DNA of 53,160 bases from CAZALT01 sp964485515. Its GTDB lineage: Bacteria; Actinomycetota; Acidimicrobiia; Acidimicrobiales; Acidimicrobilacustridaceae. Position numbers and translations under genes: made by a program. The stretch spans positions 1-53,160 of the forward strand of contig CAZALT010000004.1 in NCBI GenBank assembly GCA_964485515.1, given 5' to 3'. How positions within the stretch are numbered: position 1 is the stretch's first letter; each line of letters begins with the position of its first letter. This document shows positions 25,066-33,409 of the stretch, one piece after another. The notes below the pieces were generated by a model. That model was not told the DNA's origin, made no database searches, and was given only the letters and a program-made list of their open reading frames with translations.

Positions 25066-25716
25066 CTACTTGGTCAGGCCGCCGACCACGAAGTTCGCCA
25101 TGGACTCGGCGATCTCCTGCTTGCGGGAGACGTCGCCGTCGACCCGCGGGTTGTACCAGACGCTCATCCAGTTGAGGGATCCGAGGACCGCCTTGGCGAG
25201 GATGCCGGCGTCGTTGCCCGCGAACTCGCCCGCCTCGATGCCCTGTGCGATGACGTCCTCGAAGCGCTCCTCGTAGTCGGCCCGCAGGGAGAAGACCTCG
25301 TCGATCTGCTCTTGGCGCGTGCGGCCCTCGCTCGCCAGGGTCATCTCCGCGTGCTGGACGGCGAGGCGCATGAAGCTGGTCTCGTTCATCATGAGCTCGG
25401 CGTGCGCCTCGGCCATAGCCCAGAGGCGCTCCCGGGGCGAGGCCGGTCCGCTGGTGTAGGGGGTCACGGCATCGATGGCGAGCTCGAGCGCGCGGCGATG
25501 GATGCCGACGAAGATCTCGCCCTTGGTGCGGAAGTAGTGGTACACCCGGCCCTTGGTGGCGCCGAGGCGGTCGGCGATGTCGTCGATGGAGGTTGCGGCG
25601 TAGCCACGCGTGGTGAACGCCTCGGCCGCGGCGGTGAGCACGGCGTTGCGGCCGGCCGACTGGCGGTCGGACAGGGCGGTTCGGGACTCAGAGTCGGTCT
25701 TGGCTGGGGGAACCAC
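25066..25716 (-). CDS. TetR-family regulator, candidate regulator of the local regulon
   Basis: 216 residues. The N-terminal helix-turn-helix lies at about 25-72 (AAAEAFTTRGYAATSIDDIA then GRVYHYFRTKGEIF). The ligand domain ends with LNWMSVWYNPRVD and FVVGGLTK, similar in layout to KstR2-like regulators that bind CoA thioesters. The start is GTG at 25716 with GAGGT upstream. The gene is divergent from the hydratase at 26005, and two copies of the 18-bp operator lie between them. It is the only TetR-type gene in the window, so it is the natural candidate to bind the operator; this is inference. Confidence 0.92.
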   Translation of the reverse strand: MVPPAKTDSESRTALSDRQSAGRNAVLTAAAEAFTTRGYAATSIDDIADRLGATKGRVYHYFRTKGEIFVGIHRRALELAIDAVTPYTSGPASPRERLWAMAEAHAELMMNETSFMRLAVQHAEMTLASEGRTRQEQIDEVFSLRADYEERFEDVIAQGIEAGEFAGNDAGILAKAVLGSLNWMSVWYNPRVDGDVSRKQEIAESMANFVVGGLTK

Positions 25717-25828
25717 GGAATACCTCGTTCGGGGGAGTCTGGACCCGGTGTCGGCGGGTCCGGTGGGGCGTCAGGAGCTGATGGCAGCGTGCAATCGTCA
25801 GAGAGGTCGGATCCGCCGCCGCCGGGGC

Positions 25829-25846
25829 GATACTACTAAGTCGGTT
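25829..25846 (-). promoter_or_regulatory. 18-bp operator facing the TetR gene
   Basis: Minus-strand AACCGACTTAGTAGTATC matches the consensus AACCTACT-N3-TAGTAT with one change. The TAGTAT end points toward the regulator gene starting at 25716, consistent with autoregulation and a leader of about 110 bases. Confidence 0.7.
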
Positions 25847-25962
25847 GAAGGGTACGGGTGATGAGCGTGCCTCAGTGTCGATCGATGAGTTAGAGGCTCG
25901 TGGATGCCCGCATGCCGTCACGGTGTCGGTTGAGCAACTTGACAAATGTCTCATCCCCTACG

Positions 25963-25980
25963 AACCTACTCAGTAGTATG
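25963..25980 (+). promoter_or_regulatory. 18-bp operator facing the enoyl-CoA hydratase
   Basis: AACCTACTCAGTAGTATG is the best match and contains the perfect palindrome CTACT-C-AGTAG. An ATG inside it (25978) is in frame with the hydratase, but TAGTAT likely serves as the -10 box, so that ATG would not be transcribed as a start. Confidence 0.75.
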
Positions 25981-26004
25981 TACTCGCTCACCTGGGGAGA
26001 GATC

Positions 26005-26778
26005 TTGGATTACAAGCGCTTCGAGCCCACCCTGACCGTCGAGGTGGACGGACCGGTCCGCATCGTCACCCTCAACCGCCCCGACGACCTGAACTCGGTC
26101 GACGACGCCCTCCACAACGGCCTGCGCCGGGTGTGGGACGCGCTGATCGACGACGAGGAGGCCGAAGCTGTCGTCATCACCGGGGCGGGCCGTGCGTTCT
26201 GCTCGGGTGGCTACCTCCCGAACTTCGCCCGCAACCACACCGACGTCGTCGCCCGCCGCAAGGACATCCGCGAGGCTGAACGCCTCGTGAAGGCCATGCT
26301 CGAGTGCGAGCTGCCGATCGTCGCCGCGGTGAACGGTCCCGCCGTCGGACTCGGCTGCTCGCTCGCCGCCATGTCCGACATCGTCGTCATGGCCGATGAC
26401 ACGTTCATGTCCGACCCGCACGTGAGCGTCGGCCTCGTCGCCGGCGACGGCGGGCCGCTCGCCTGGCCGTTCATGATGAGCCTGCTCAAGGCCAAGGAGT
26501 ACATCCTGCTCGGCGATCGGATCCCCGCGGACGAGGCACTGCGCCTCGGGCTCGCCAACCGGCTCGCCCCGCGCGACGAGGTCGTCGCCCAGGCCACCGC
26601 GCTGGCTCATCGCCTCGCCGCCCAGCCCACGCAGGCGCTGCGCGACACCAAGCGGTCGCTCAACCTCGCCCTCATCCAGGCCGCGAACCTCATCATGCCG
26701 TTCGCCCTGGCCACCGAAGGCGACTCCTTCGGCACCGAAGATGTGCGGCGCAAGGTCGACGAGTTCTTCAACAAATGA
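26005..26778 (+). CDS. Enoyl-CoA hydratase/isomerase family protein
   Basis: 257 residues from a TTG at 26005 with GGGGAGA just upstream. Longer starts would lie in or before the operator. Crotonase motifs are AFCSGGYLPNF, where the usual GAD is GGY, and NGPAVGLGCSLAAMSD; LLGDRIPADEALRLGLANR follows. The altered first oxyanion segment may change the reaction from hydration to isomerisation or another crotonase chemistry. It leads the kinase/ACAD/cyclase cluster and is divergent from TetR. Confidence 0.88.
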   Translation: MDYKRFEPTLTVEVDGPVRIVTLNRPDDLNSVDDALHNGLRRVWDALIDDEEAEAVVITGAGRAFCSGGYLPNFARNHTDVVARRKDIREAERLVKAMLECELPIVAAVNGPAVGLGCSLAAMSDIVVMADDTFMSDPHVSVGLVAGDGGPLAWPFMMSLLKAKEYILLGDRIPADEALRLGLANRLAPRDEVVAQATALAHRLAAQPTQALRDTKRSLNLALIQAANLIMPFALATEGDSFGTEDVRRKVDEFFNK

Positions 26779-26856
26779 TGGATCGACTGCTGGCCCGAGG
26801 GGCCCACCGCGTTCGGATCGGTCGTGCTCGGCGTCGGACCAAGGTCGGGTGAGGTC

Positions 26857-27888
26857 GTGGACTCACGCGAAACGGACCTCGTTCCCACCCGAGCACTCGA
26901 CGCGTGGCTCGGCGACCGGCTCCCCGGTCCGGGCCCGCTGGCCGTGGAGCGCGTCACGACCGGGCACTCCAACGAGCTGTTCCGCATCTCACGGGGCGAG
27001 GACAACTGGATGCTGCGTCGACCACCGCGCGTGTCGAACACGCCCGGCGCCCACGACATGGCTCGGGAGTACCGGGTGCTCACCGCACTGGAAGGCACGT
27101 CGGTGCCGCACGCGACGCCCCGTGGGCTGTGTGACGACGAGTCCGTCATCGGCGCGCCGTTCTACGTCGTCGACCAGATCATCGGCACCCCGCTCTACGA
27201 CGAGATCCCCAAATCACTAGCCGGCGAACGGATTGCGATCGCGAACGAGATGATCGACGCGCTCGCCGCGCTGCATCGAGTCGACTGGCAGGCAGCGGGT
27301 CTCGACGGCTTCGGCCGACCCGACGGCTACGCCGAGCGGCAGGCCGCTCGCTGGGGCAAGCAGCTCGCGTCCTACGCGTTCCGCGACCTCCCGGAGCTCG
27401 ACGAGGTCGCGGCGTGGATCGACGCAGAGTGCCCCGGCACGAGCGGCGCCACGCTGATCCACGGTGACTACGGGCTCCACAATGTGATGTTCGCCCCGTC
27501 AGCACCTGCCGAGCTGCTCGCCATCATCGACTGGGAGACCTCGACGATCGGCGACCCCCTCGCCGATCTCGGCTACCTGCTCGCGTTCTGGCTCCAGCCC
27601 GAGGACTACCCGCAGTGGGCCGAGCTCGGGCCCGCCTACCCGCTCGACGGGTTCCCCGATCGCGACGCCCTCATCGCCCGCTACGCCGCCGCCGTCGGCA
27701 CGGAGCTCACCGCCGACGACCTTCGTTGGTACCGCGTGCTGGGGCACTTCAAGATCGCCGTCATCCTCGAAGGCTCCTATGGACGCTACGTGCGGGGCGA
27801 GGCCGACGACGAGTACTTCGCATCACTGGATGAGCGCGTGCCCCTGCTGGCACGGCATGCGCTCGCCATCGCCGCAAACGACGCCTAG
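26857..27888 (+). CDS. APH-fold kinase of the ACAD10/11 (LvaA-like) type
   Basis: 343 residues. The glycine-poor loop VTTGHSNELFRIS and WMLRRPP are followed by the catalytic loop LIHGDYGLHNVMF and the metal-binding segment IIDWETSTIGDPLADLGYLLAFW. This is the phosphotransferase type fused to acyl-CoA dehydrogenases in animal ACAD10/11 and free in the levulinate Lva pathway, where it phosphorylates a 4-hydroxyacyl-CoA. The GTG at 26857 is the chosen start; another at 26824 is in frame. It sits 14 bases upstream of an ACAD10/11-like dehydrogenase, which supports a joint function. Confidence 0.88.
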   Translation: MDSRETDLVPTRALDAWLGDRLPGPGPLAVERVTTGHSNELFRISRGEDNWMLRRPPRVSNTPGAHDMAREYRVLTALEGTSVPHATPRGLCDDESVIGAPFYVVDQIIGTPLYDEIPKSLAGERIAIANEMIDALAALHRVDWQAAGLDGFGRPDGYAERQAARWGKQLASYAFRDLPELDEVAAWIDAECPGTSGATLIHGDYGLHNVMFAPSAPAELLAIIDWETSTIGDPLADLGYLLAFWLQPEDYPQWAELGPAYPLDGFPDRDALIARYAAAVGTELTADDLRWYRVLGHFKIAVILEGSYGRYVRGEADDEYFASLDERVPLLARHALAIAANDA

Positions 27889-27902
27889 GAGGCAGCAGCA
27901 CC

Positions 27903-29180
27903 ATGTGGGACTTCTCAACCGAACCGGAGATCGAGAAGGAGCTGGACTGGATCCGGTCCTTCGTCCACGACGAGATCGAACCGCTCGAGACGCTCGACCT
28001 CGACGACGCGGCGATGCAGGCGGCGATGGCGCCGCTCAAGCAGGAGGTCAAGGACCGTGGTCTGTGGGCGGCGCACCTGCCACCCGAGCTCGGCGGCCAG
28101 GGCTTCGGCCAGGTCCGGTTGGCGCTCATCCACGAGATCCTCGGCCGCTCGTTCCTCGCCCCGCTCGTGTTCGGCAACCAAGCGCCCGACTCGGGCAACG
28201 CCGAGCTCCTCGCGCACGCCGCGACCGCCGAGCAGAAGGCCAACTGGCTCGACCCGCTGCTCGCCGGTGAGGTCCGCAGCTGCTTCGCCATGACCGAGCC
28301 CGGCGCCGGCGCCGACCCGACGCTGCAGACGACCTCCGCCCGCCTCGAAGGTGGCGAGTGGGTCCTCGACGGCATGAAGTGGTTCGCCTCCAACGCGTCG
28401 ATCGCCGACGTGTTCATCGTGATGGCCGTGACCAACCCGGAGGCCGCGCCCCACGCACGAGCCTCGATGTTCGTCGTGCCGGCCGGGACCCCCGGTCTCG
28501 TCGTGGAGCGCGACATCCCCACGATGGAGCACCCGTACGACCGCGCCCCCGCCTATGGCAACCACGCCGAGGTGTCGTTCACGAACTGTCGCATCCCCGC
28601 CGACGCCATCCTCGGGGGAGAGGGCCAGGGCTTCGCCCTCGCCCAGACCCGGCTCGGCCCCGGCCGCATCCACCACTGCATGCGCTGGCTCGGCCAGAGC
28701 GAGCGGGCGCTCGAGATGATGTGCGAACGCGCCGTGTCTCGCTTCATCCACGGCTCGGTCCTGTCCGACAAGCAGATGATCCAGGAGTGGGTCGCCGAGT
28801 CCGTCGCCGAGCGCCAGGCCGCCCGACTGATGACGTTGCACGCGGCGTGGAAGATCGACACCGAAGGCGTGCGCGGCTCGCTCACCGAGATCGCCATGAT
28901 CAAGTTCTGGGGCGCCCGCGTCCTCTACAACGTGATCGACCGCTCGATCCAGGTGCACGGATCGCTGGGCTACAGCTCCGACCTCCCGCTCGAGTTCATG
29001 TACCGCCAGGCCCGCGCCGCCCGTCTGTACGACGGGCCGGACGAGGTCCACAAGGTCACGGTCGCCCGACGTCACCTGCGCGGGATCGAGCCGCGGGGTG
29101 TGCCGTCCGAGCACGTGCCGAGCCGGCGCAAGGAAGCCGAAGCCCGCTTCGCCGACCTGCTGTCGTCGATCGATGCCTGA
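27903..29180 (+). CDS. ACAD10/11-like acyl-CoA dehydrogenase-family protein
   Basis: 425 residues, longer than classical members. It contains CFAMTEPGAGADPT, MKWFASNASIADVFIVMA, IQVHGSLGYSSDLPLE and, instead of the YEGT catalytic loop, YDGPDEVHKVTVARR, typical of the ACAD10/11 and LvaC group. That group eliminates phosphate from a 4-phosphoacyl-CoA, yielding an enoyl-CoA. The preceding gene is the matching kinase, AGGAGG-like sequence lies before the ATG, and the next gene overlaps its stop by 8 bp. Ordinary dehydrogenation cannot be excluded from sequence. Confidence 0.88.
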   Translation: MWDFSTEPEIEKELDWIRSFVHDEIEPLETLDLDDAAMQAAMAPLKQEVKDRGLWAAHLPPELGGQGFGQVRLALIHEILGRSFLAPLVFGNQAPDSGNAELLAHAATAEQKANWLDPLLAGEVRSCFAMTEPGAGADPTLQTTSARLEGGEWVLDGMKWFASNASIADVFIVMAVTNPEAAPHARASMFVVPAGTPGLVVERDIPTMEHPYDRAPAYGNHAEVSFTNCRIPADAILGGEGQGFALAQTRLGPGRIHHCMRWLGQSERALEMMCERAVSRFIHGSVLSDKQMIQEWVAESVAERQAARLMTLHAAWKIDTEGVRGSLTEIAMIKFWGARVLYNVIDRSIQVHGSLGYSSDLPLEFMYRQARAARLYDGPDEVHKVTVARRHLRGIEPRGVPSEHVPSRRKEAEARFADLLSSIDA

Positions 29181-30165
29181 TCCGGGTCAGGCCGCCGAGG
29201 CCCCGCCGGCCGACGAGGCCACCGCGCTGTCCGACCTGCTCGCCGACAGCCCGACCAACTGGGGTCGGTGGGGCGACGACGACGAGGTCGGTGCCGCCAA
29301 CTTCCTCGGCACGGCCGAGATCCTCGCCGGGGTCGCCGCCGCCCAACAGGGCAAGGTCTTCACGCTGCAGCTGCCCATCGGCAACAAGGGCGGGGACCCG
29401 GTGTGGCCGGGGCGCGGCGTGTCGCAGCACCTGATGGTGATCGACCGGAGCCACTTCGCCCACAACCGGGTCAAGAAGTTCCCGGGCGGCATCGAGTACG
29501 CCGACGACCACCTCAGCACGTACCTGCAGGGCACCACGCACTGCGATGCGCTCGGCCACGCCTGGTACGGCGACGAGATCTGGAACGGCTACTCGGCCGA
29601 CAGCACGATCGGCCACATGGACCACGCGTCGGTGCTCCCGCTCGCCGAGCGCGGCATCGTCGGTCGGGCCGTGCTGCTCGACATCGCCCGGTTCCGGGAG
29701 CAGGACTACCTCGAGCCCGGCGACACGTTCGACCACACCGACCTCGAGGTGTGCGCCTCGGCGCAGGGCATCGAGATCGCGCCGCACGACATCATCCTCG
29801 TGCGGACCGGGTGGCTGCGTCGCTTCTTCGAGGTCGGCTCGCGGAACTTCTACCAGGGCTTCAACGAGCCCGGCCTGACCTACAGCCCCGACCTGGTCGA
29901 GTGGTTCAAGGGTCGTGAGGTCCCGGCGCTCGTCACCGACACGATGGCCAACGAGGTCACGATCGACCCCGAGTCGAAGGCCGCGCTCCCGCTGCACGGC
30001 GCGCTCATGCGCAACCTCGGCGTCGTGTTCATGGAGATGGCCTGGCTCGACGACCTGGCCGCCGACTGCGCCGACGACGGCGTGTGGACCTTCCTCTTCG
30101 CCGGCGCCCCCCTCAAGGTCGCGTCCGCAACGGGCTCCCCGGTCAACCCCATCGTCATCAAGTAG
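29173..30165 (+). CDS. Cyclase-family metal-dependent hydrolase
   Basis: 330 residues of the kynurenine-formamidase/isatin-hydrolase 'cyclase' family. The metal site appears in QGTTHCDALGHAWYG (HxDxxxH) and later in RTGWLRR with VTDTMANEV. Such enzymes hydrolyse amides or cyclic esters with Mn or Zn. The start at 29173 overlaps the ACAD stop by 8 bp. Placed after a kinase and dehydratase for 4-hydroxyacyl groups, a lactone-opening role is attractive, but this is inference. Confidence 0.8.
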   Translation: MPDPGQAAEAPPADEATALSDLLADSPTNWGRWGDDDEVGAANFLGTAEILAGVAAAQQGKVFTLQLPIGNKGGDPVWPGRGVSQHLMVIDRSHFAHNRVKKFPGGIEYADDHLSTYLQGTTHCDALGHAWYGDEIWNGYSADSTIGHMDHASVLPLAERGIVGRAVLLDIARFREQDYLEPGDTFDHTDLEVCASAQGIEIAPHDIILVRTGWLRRFFEVGSRNFYQGFNEPGLTYSPDLVEWFKGREVPALVTDTMANEVTIDPESKAALPLHGALMRNLGVVFMEMAWLDDLAADCADDGVWTFLFAGAPLKVASATGSPVNPIVIK

Positions 30166-30242
30166 CTGCCAGCGTTCCGCCACCCATCGGCGTCGTTTGC
30201 GTGCGCAGTGCCCCATCCAGGAGCCGCCAGCGCGACGGGTGG

Positions 30243-31001
30243 TCAGTAGACCGAGCCGCCGTCTACTCGGATGATGGCGCCTGTTGTGTAGCTGCTGGCG
30301 TCGGAGGCGAGGTAGAGGGCGGTGCCGACGACCTCGTCGGGCTCGCCGATGCGCTTGAGGGCGTACTGCGCGGCTTCCTCGTCGATCTCGTCCATGTCCC
30401 AGTGCTGGGCGACGTCGGTGCGGAAGCGGCCGACCATGATGCAGTTGACCCGCACCTGCGGGCCGTAGGCCCGGGCGAACGAGAGCGTGATCGAGTTGAG
30501 CCCGGCCTTGGCGGCGGCGTAGGGGATCACGGCGGGATTCGGGTTCACGCCAGCCATGCTCGAGATGTTGATGATCGACCCGCCGCCGTCCTCGATCATG
30601 CGCTCGCCGAACAGCGCGCTGAGCCGGTACGGCCCGCGCAGGTTCACGTCGAGCACCTTGTCGTAGAGGTCCTGGGTGACGTCGCTCGGCTTGTCGTAGA
30701 GCGGTGACATGCCGGCGTTGTTCACGAGGACGTCGACGCGGCCGAACTCGCTGTAGGCGGCTTCGTAGAGCGCGTCGCAGTCGTCCCACTTGCCGACGTG
30801 CGTGCCGACCGGCAGGGCGCGGCGGCCCGTGGTGGCGGTGACCTCGTCGGCCAGCTCCTGGCACGACTCGATGCGACGGCTGGCGATGACGACGTCGGCT
30901 CCCGCCCGTGCGTAGCCGAGGGTCATGGCGCGGCCGAGCCCCCGGCTTCCTCCGGTGACCACGACGACCTTGCCCTCGACGGAGAACGACGGATCTGTCA
31001 T
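30243..31001 (-). CDS. SDR-family oxidoreductase
   Basis: 252 residues. TGGSRGLG loop, NNAGMSPL, catalytic Ser in NISSMAG, YAAAKAG and a C-terminal RVDGGSVY. The ATG at 31001 has GAAAGG at a good distance; the ATG at 31007 is too close to that site. It is divergent from the dehydrogenase at 31235 and shares the operator between them. It likely oxidises a hydroxyl on a pathway intermediate. Confidence 0.9.
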   Translation of the reverse strand: MTDPSFSVEGKVVVVTGGSRGLGRAMTLGYARAGADVVIASRRIESCQELADEVTATTGRRALPVGTHVGKWDDCDALYEAAYSEFGRVDVLVNNAGMSPLYDKPSDVTQDLYDKVLDVNLRGPYRLSALFGERMIEDGGGSIINISSMAGVNPNPAVIPYAAAKAGLNSITLSFARAYGPQVRVNCIMVGRFRTDVAQHWDMDEIDEEAAQYALKRIGEPDEVVGTALYLASDASSYTTGAIIRVDGGSVY

Positions 31002-31030
31002 CTGCATGCCTTTCGGTCCGGTGTCAGAAA

Positions 31031-31048
31031 CATCCTGCCCAGTAGGTT
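31031..31048 (-). promoter_or_regulatory. 18-bp operator between divergent SDR and dehydrogenase
   Basis: Minus-strand AACCTACTGGGCAGGATG has the left arm exact and AGGATG for AGTATG. It lies 30 bases from the SDR start and upstream of the divergent plus-strand operon at 31235. A small GTCGC/GCGAC inverted repeat follows at 31059-31069. Confidence 0.65.
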
Positions 31049-31234
31049 GACATTTTGTGTCGCCGCGACGCAAGGTGTCGTTACTTGCCGAGCCCCCTCG
31101 CGGGCCGGACGGCCACGCGCTGGCACACCGCCATCGCCGGCCGACGAACGAAGGGTCGCCACTCCGCTCGACGGACGAGGCGGCCGACACCACACCGAAC
31201 GACAGGCCACCGGCCGACAAAGAGGGTGAACGAC

Positions 31235-32263
31235 GTGTTCTTCGAGTTGACGGAAGACCAGGAGTTTCTGAAGCGGAGCGCGGAGGAGGTCGTCGCCGAT
31301 CTCTTCTCGGATGCGACCATCCGCGCCGCGCTCGATGACGACGAGGGCAAGATCCGCAGCGACAGCTGGGCCCAGCTCGTGGAGCTGGGCTGGGCGGGCG
31401 TCCTCGTGCCGGAGGCGCTCGGCGGTTCGGGTGGGTCGGTGGTCGATGCCTGCATCCTCGCCGAGGTGCTGGCCGCGTCGCTCGCGCCGGTGCCCTTCGT
31501 GGGCACGGCGATCGGCGTCGCGTCGGTCCTCGCCGCCGTCGGCGACGACGCCGCGCAGCGCGACCTCGCCGCCGGGACGCCCATGGCGCTCGCCCTCGAC
31601 GGGCGCCTGCGATGGGGCACCGCGAACCCGGGCCTCGCCTTCGACTGGATCGTCGGCGCCGAGGTCGTGCAGGTCGTGGATCCCGCCACCGGTGAGATCC
31701 GCCGAACGGTCGCCGAGCCGACCGGCATCGACCGGTTCGACCAGCTCCACCCGATGTCCCGCATCGATGACCTCCCGACCCAGGGCACCGAGCTCTCCGA
31801 CGAGCTCCGACGGGCGCTCGCCATCACCCAGGTCGGCGCCGCGGCCGCGTCGCTCGGGCTCGCCGCAGCCGCGCTGCGCGAAGCGGTGGCCTACTCGCTG
31901 GAACGCCAGCAGTACGGCCGGGCGATCGCGCAGTTCCAGGCCGTCCAGCACCTGTGCGCCGACATGTACGTCGATGTCGAGTCGACCCGTTCGCTGGCCT
32001 ACGGCGCGGCGTGGGCGGTCGAGAACGAACCGGTCGACGAGGCCGTGCGCGTCGCCGCAGCCGCGACCGCCTGGTGCGGACCCGCCGCGATCCGCGTCGT
32101 CGAGACCGGCATCCAGGTGCTCGGCGGCATCGGCGTCACGTGGGAGCACGACGCCCACCTCCGCCTCCGCCACGCGCAGCTGCTCGACCGGGCGTTCGGC
32201 AACCCCGACGCCGCTCGGGAGCACCTCGCCGCCCTGGCCCTCACCGCCTCCGAGGAGAACTGA
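31235..32263 (+). CDS. Acyl-CoA dehydrogenase, small-type subunit
   Basis: 342 residues from a GTG at 31235 (AGAGGG eight bases upstream), giving the family N-terminus FFELTEDQEFLKRSA. The C-terminal half has RQQYGRAIAQFQAVQHLCAD and QVLGGIGVTWEHDAHLRLR, the FAD-contact motif. It lacks a YEGT-type end, like the gene at 18620, and is the probable non-catalytic half of a heteromeric dehydrogenase. The partner begins one base after its stop. Confidence 0.87.
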   Translation: MFFELTEDQEFLKRSAEEVVADLFSDATIRAALDDDEGKIRSDSWAQLVELGWAGVLVPEALGGSGGSVVDACILAEVLAASLAPVPFVGTAIGVASVLAAVGDDAAQRDLAAGTPMALALDGRLRWGTANPGLAFDWIVGAEVVQVVDPATGEIRRTVAEPTGIDRFDQLHPMSRIDDLPTQGTELSDELRRALAITQVGAAAASLGLAAAALREAVAYSLERQQYGRAIAQFQAVQHLCADMYVDVESTRSLAYGAAWAVENEPVDEAVRVAAAATAWCGPAAIRVVETGIQVLGGIGVTWEHDAHLRLRHAQLLDRAFGNPDAAREHLAALALTASEEN

Positions 32264-32264
32264 C

Positions 32265-33407
32265 ATGGATCTGCGAGACAGCCCTGAGCAAGCCGAGTTC
32301 CGAGCCCGCCTCCGCGAGTGGCTCGACGAGAACCTCCCCAGCGAGCCCGAGCCCGAACACCTGGCCGAGCGCTTCGCCTTCATGGTCGCCTGGCAGCAGG
32401 CGCTCTATCGAGGCGGGTGGGTCGCGCTGTCGTGGCCGACCGAGTACGGCGGTCAGGGCCTGAGCGTCCTCGAGGAGGCCATCCTCAACGAGGAGCTCGG
32501 CCGGGCCGGTGCGCCGACGTCGCTCCCGCTCAACTACCTCGGTCGCCCGCTCCTCACGCACGGCACCGAAGAGCAGCGGTCGCGCTACCTGCCCGATCTC
32601 TTGTCGGCGGAGACCATCTGGTGCCAGGGCTTCTCCGAGCCCGGCGCGGGATCGGACCTCGCGTCCTTGCGCACCAAGGCCACTCCCGCGGATGACGCCG
32701 AGGGCGGCTGGGTCATCTCCGGCCAGAAGCTCTGGACGAGCTTCGGCGCGTTCGGCGACATGTGCCTCCTCCTGGCGCGCACTTCCAACCAGGGTCCGAA
32801 CTACGAAGGGATCTCGGCGTTCGTGGTCCCGATGGACGCCGAGGGCGTCACGGTGCGTGCGGTGGTCATGGGCAACGGCGACGCCGAGTTCGCCGAGATC
32901 TTCCTCGACGACGTCAAGGTCGGGCCGGACGCGCTGCTCGGCGAGCTGGGCGACGGATGGGCCATCGCCCAGGCGACCATCAGCTACGAGCGCGGTGCGG
33001 TCGACATCGGCTACCAGGCGAAGTTCACCCGCATGTACGCCGAGCTCGTCGCCGAGGTGGCGGAGCGCGCCGTCGACGACGTCGGCATCCGGCGCCGACT
33101 CGGTGAGGTGGCTACCTACCTCGAAGTTCTGCGCATGCACAGCCTGCGTCGCCTCTCGGCCCGCACGGACGGGTCGCTGCCGGGCCCGGAGAGCTCGGTC
33201 GACAAGCTGCTCATGACCCGCGTGGAGCAGCTGCTGCTCGAGACGGCGATGGACCTGTGCGACGACCACCTCGGTGGGCGACGATCCGCGTGGTTCGACC
33301 GCTACCTCTATGCCCGGTCCGGGAGCATCTACGGCGGGTCGGCCCAGATCCAGCGCAACATCTTGGCGCTGCGCGTCCTCGGCATGCGCGTCAAGAAGGC
33401 CGCCTGA
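32265..33407 (+). CDS. Acyl-CoA dehydrogenase, catalytic-type subunit
   Basis: 380 residues. Features are GFSEPGAGSDLASLRTKA, KLWTSFGAFGDMCLLLART, SYERGA with the likely catalytic Glu, and a C-terminal IYGGSAQIQRNILALRVLG. This layout resembles the FadE26/FadE28 side of alpha2-beta2 dehydrogenases for steroid-type side chains. It follows the small subunit by one base and precedes a hydratase by two bases. This is the second such pair in the window. Confidence 0.9.
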   Translation: MDLRDSPEQAEFRARLREWLDENLPSEPEPEHLAERFAFMVAWQQALYRGGWVALSWPTEYGGQGLSVLEEAILNEELGRAGAPTSLPLNYLGRPLLTHGTEEQRSRYLPDLLSAETIWCQGFSEPGAGSDLASLRTKATPADDAEGGWVISGQKLWTSFGAFGDMCLLLARTSNQGPNYEGISAFVVPMDAEGVTVRAVVMGNGDAEFAEIFLDDVKVGPDALLGELGDGWAIAQATISYERGAVDIGYQAKFTRMYAELVAEVAERAVDDVGIRRRLGEVATYLEVLRMHSLRRLSARTDGSLPGPESSVDKLLMTRVEQLLLETAMDLCDDHLGGRRSAWFDRYLYARSGSIYGGSAQIQRNILALRVLGMRVKKAA

Positions 33408-33409
33408 CC

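Noticed and set aside
25978..26004. ATG at 25978 as start of the hydratase
   Set aside because: It lies inside the operator and overlaps the probable -10 box; a TTG at 26005 has a good ribosome binding site.
27915..29114. Long minus-strand open frame opposite the ACAD10/11-like gene
   Set aside because: No recognisable domain, and the opposite frame is a full acyl-CoA dehydrogenase.
31059..31069. GTCGC/GCGAC inverted repeat as a third PaaX-type box
   Set aside because: Lacks the TTGACCCG part and has only 5-bp arms; such matches are frequent in high-GC DNA.
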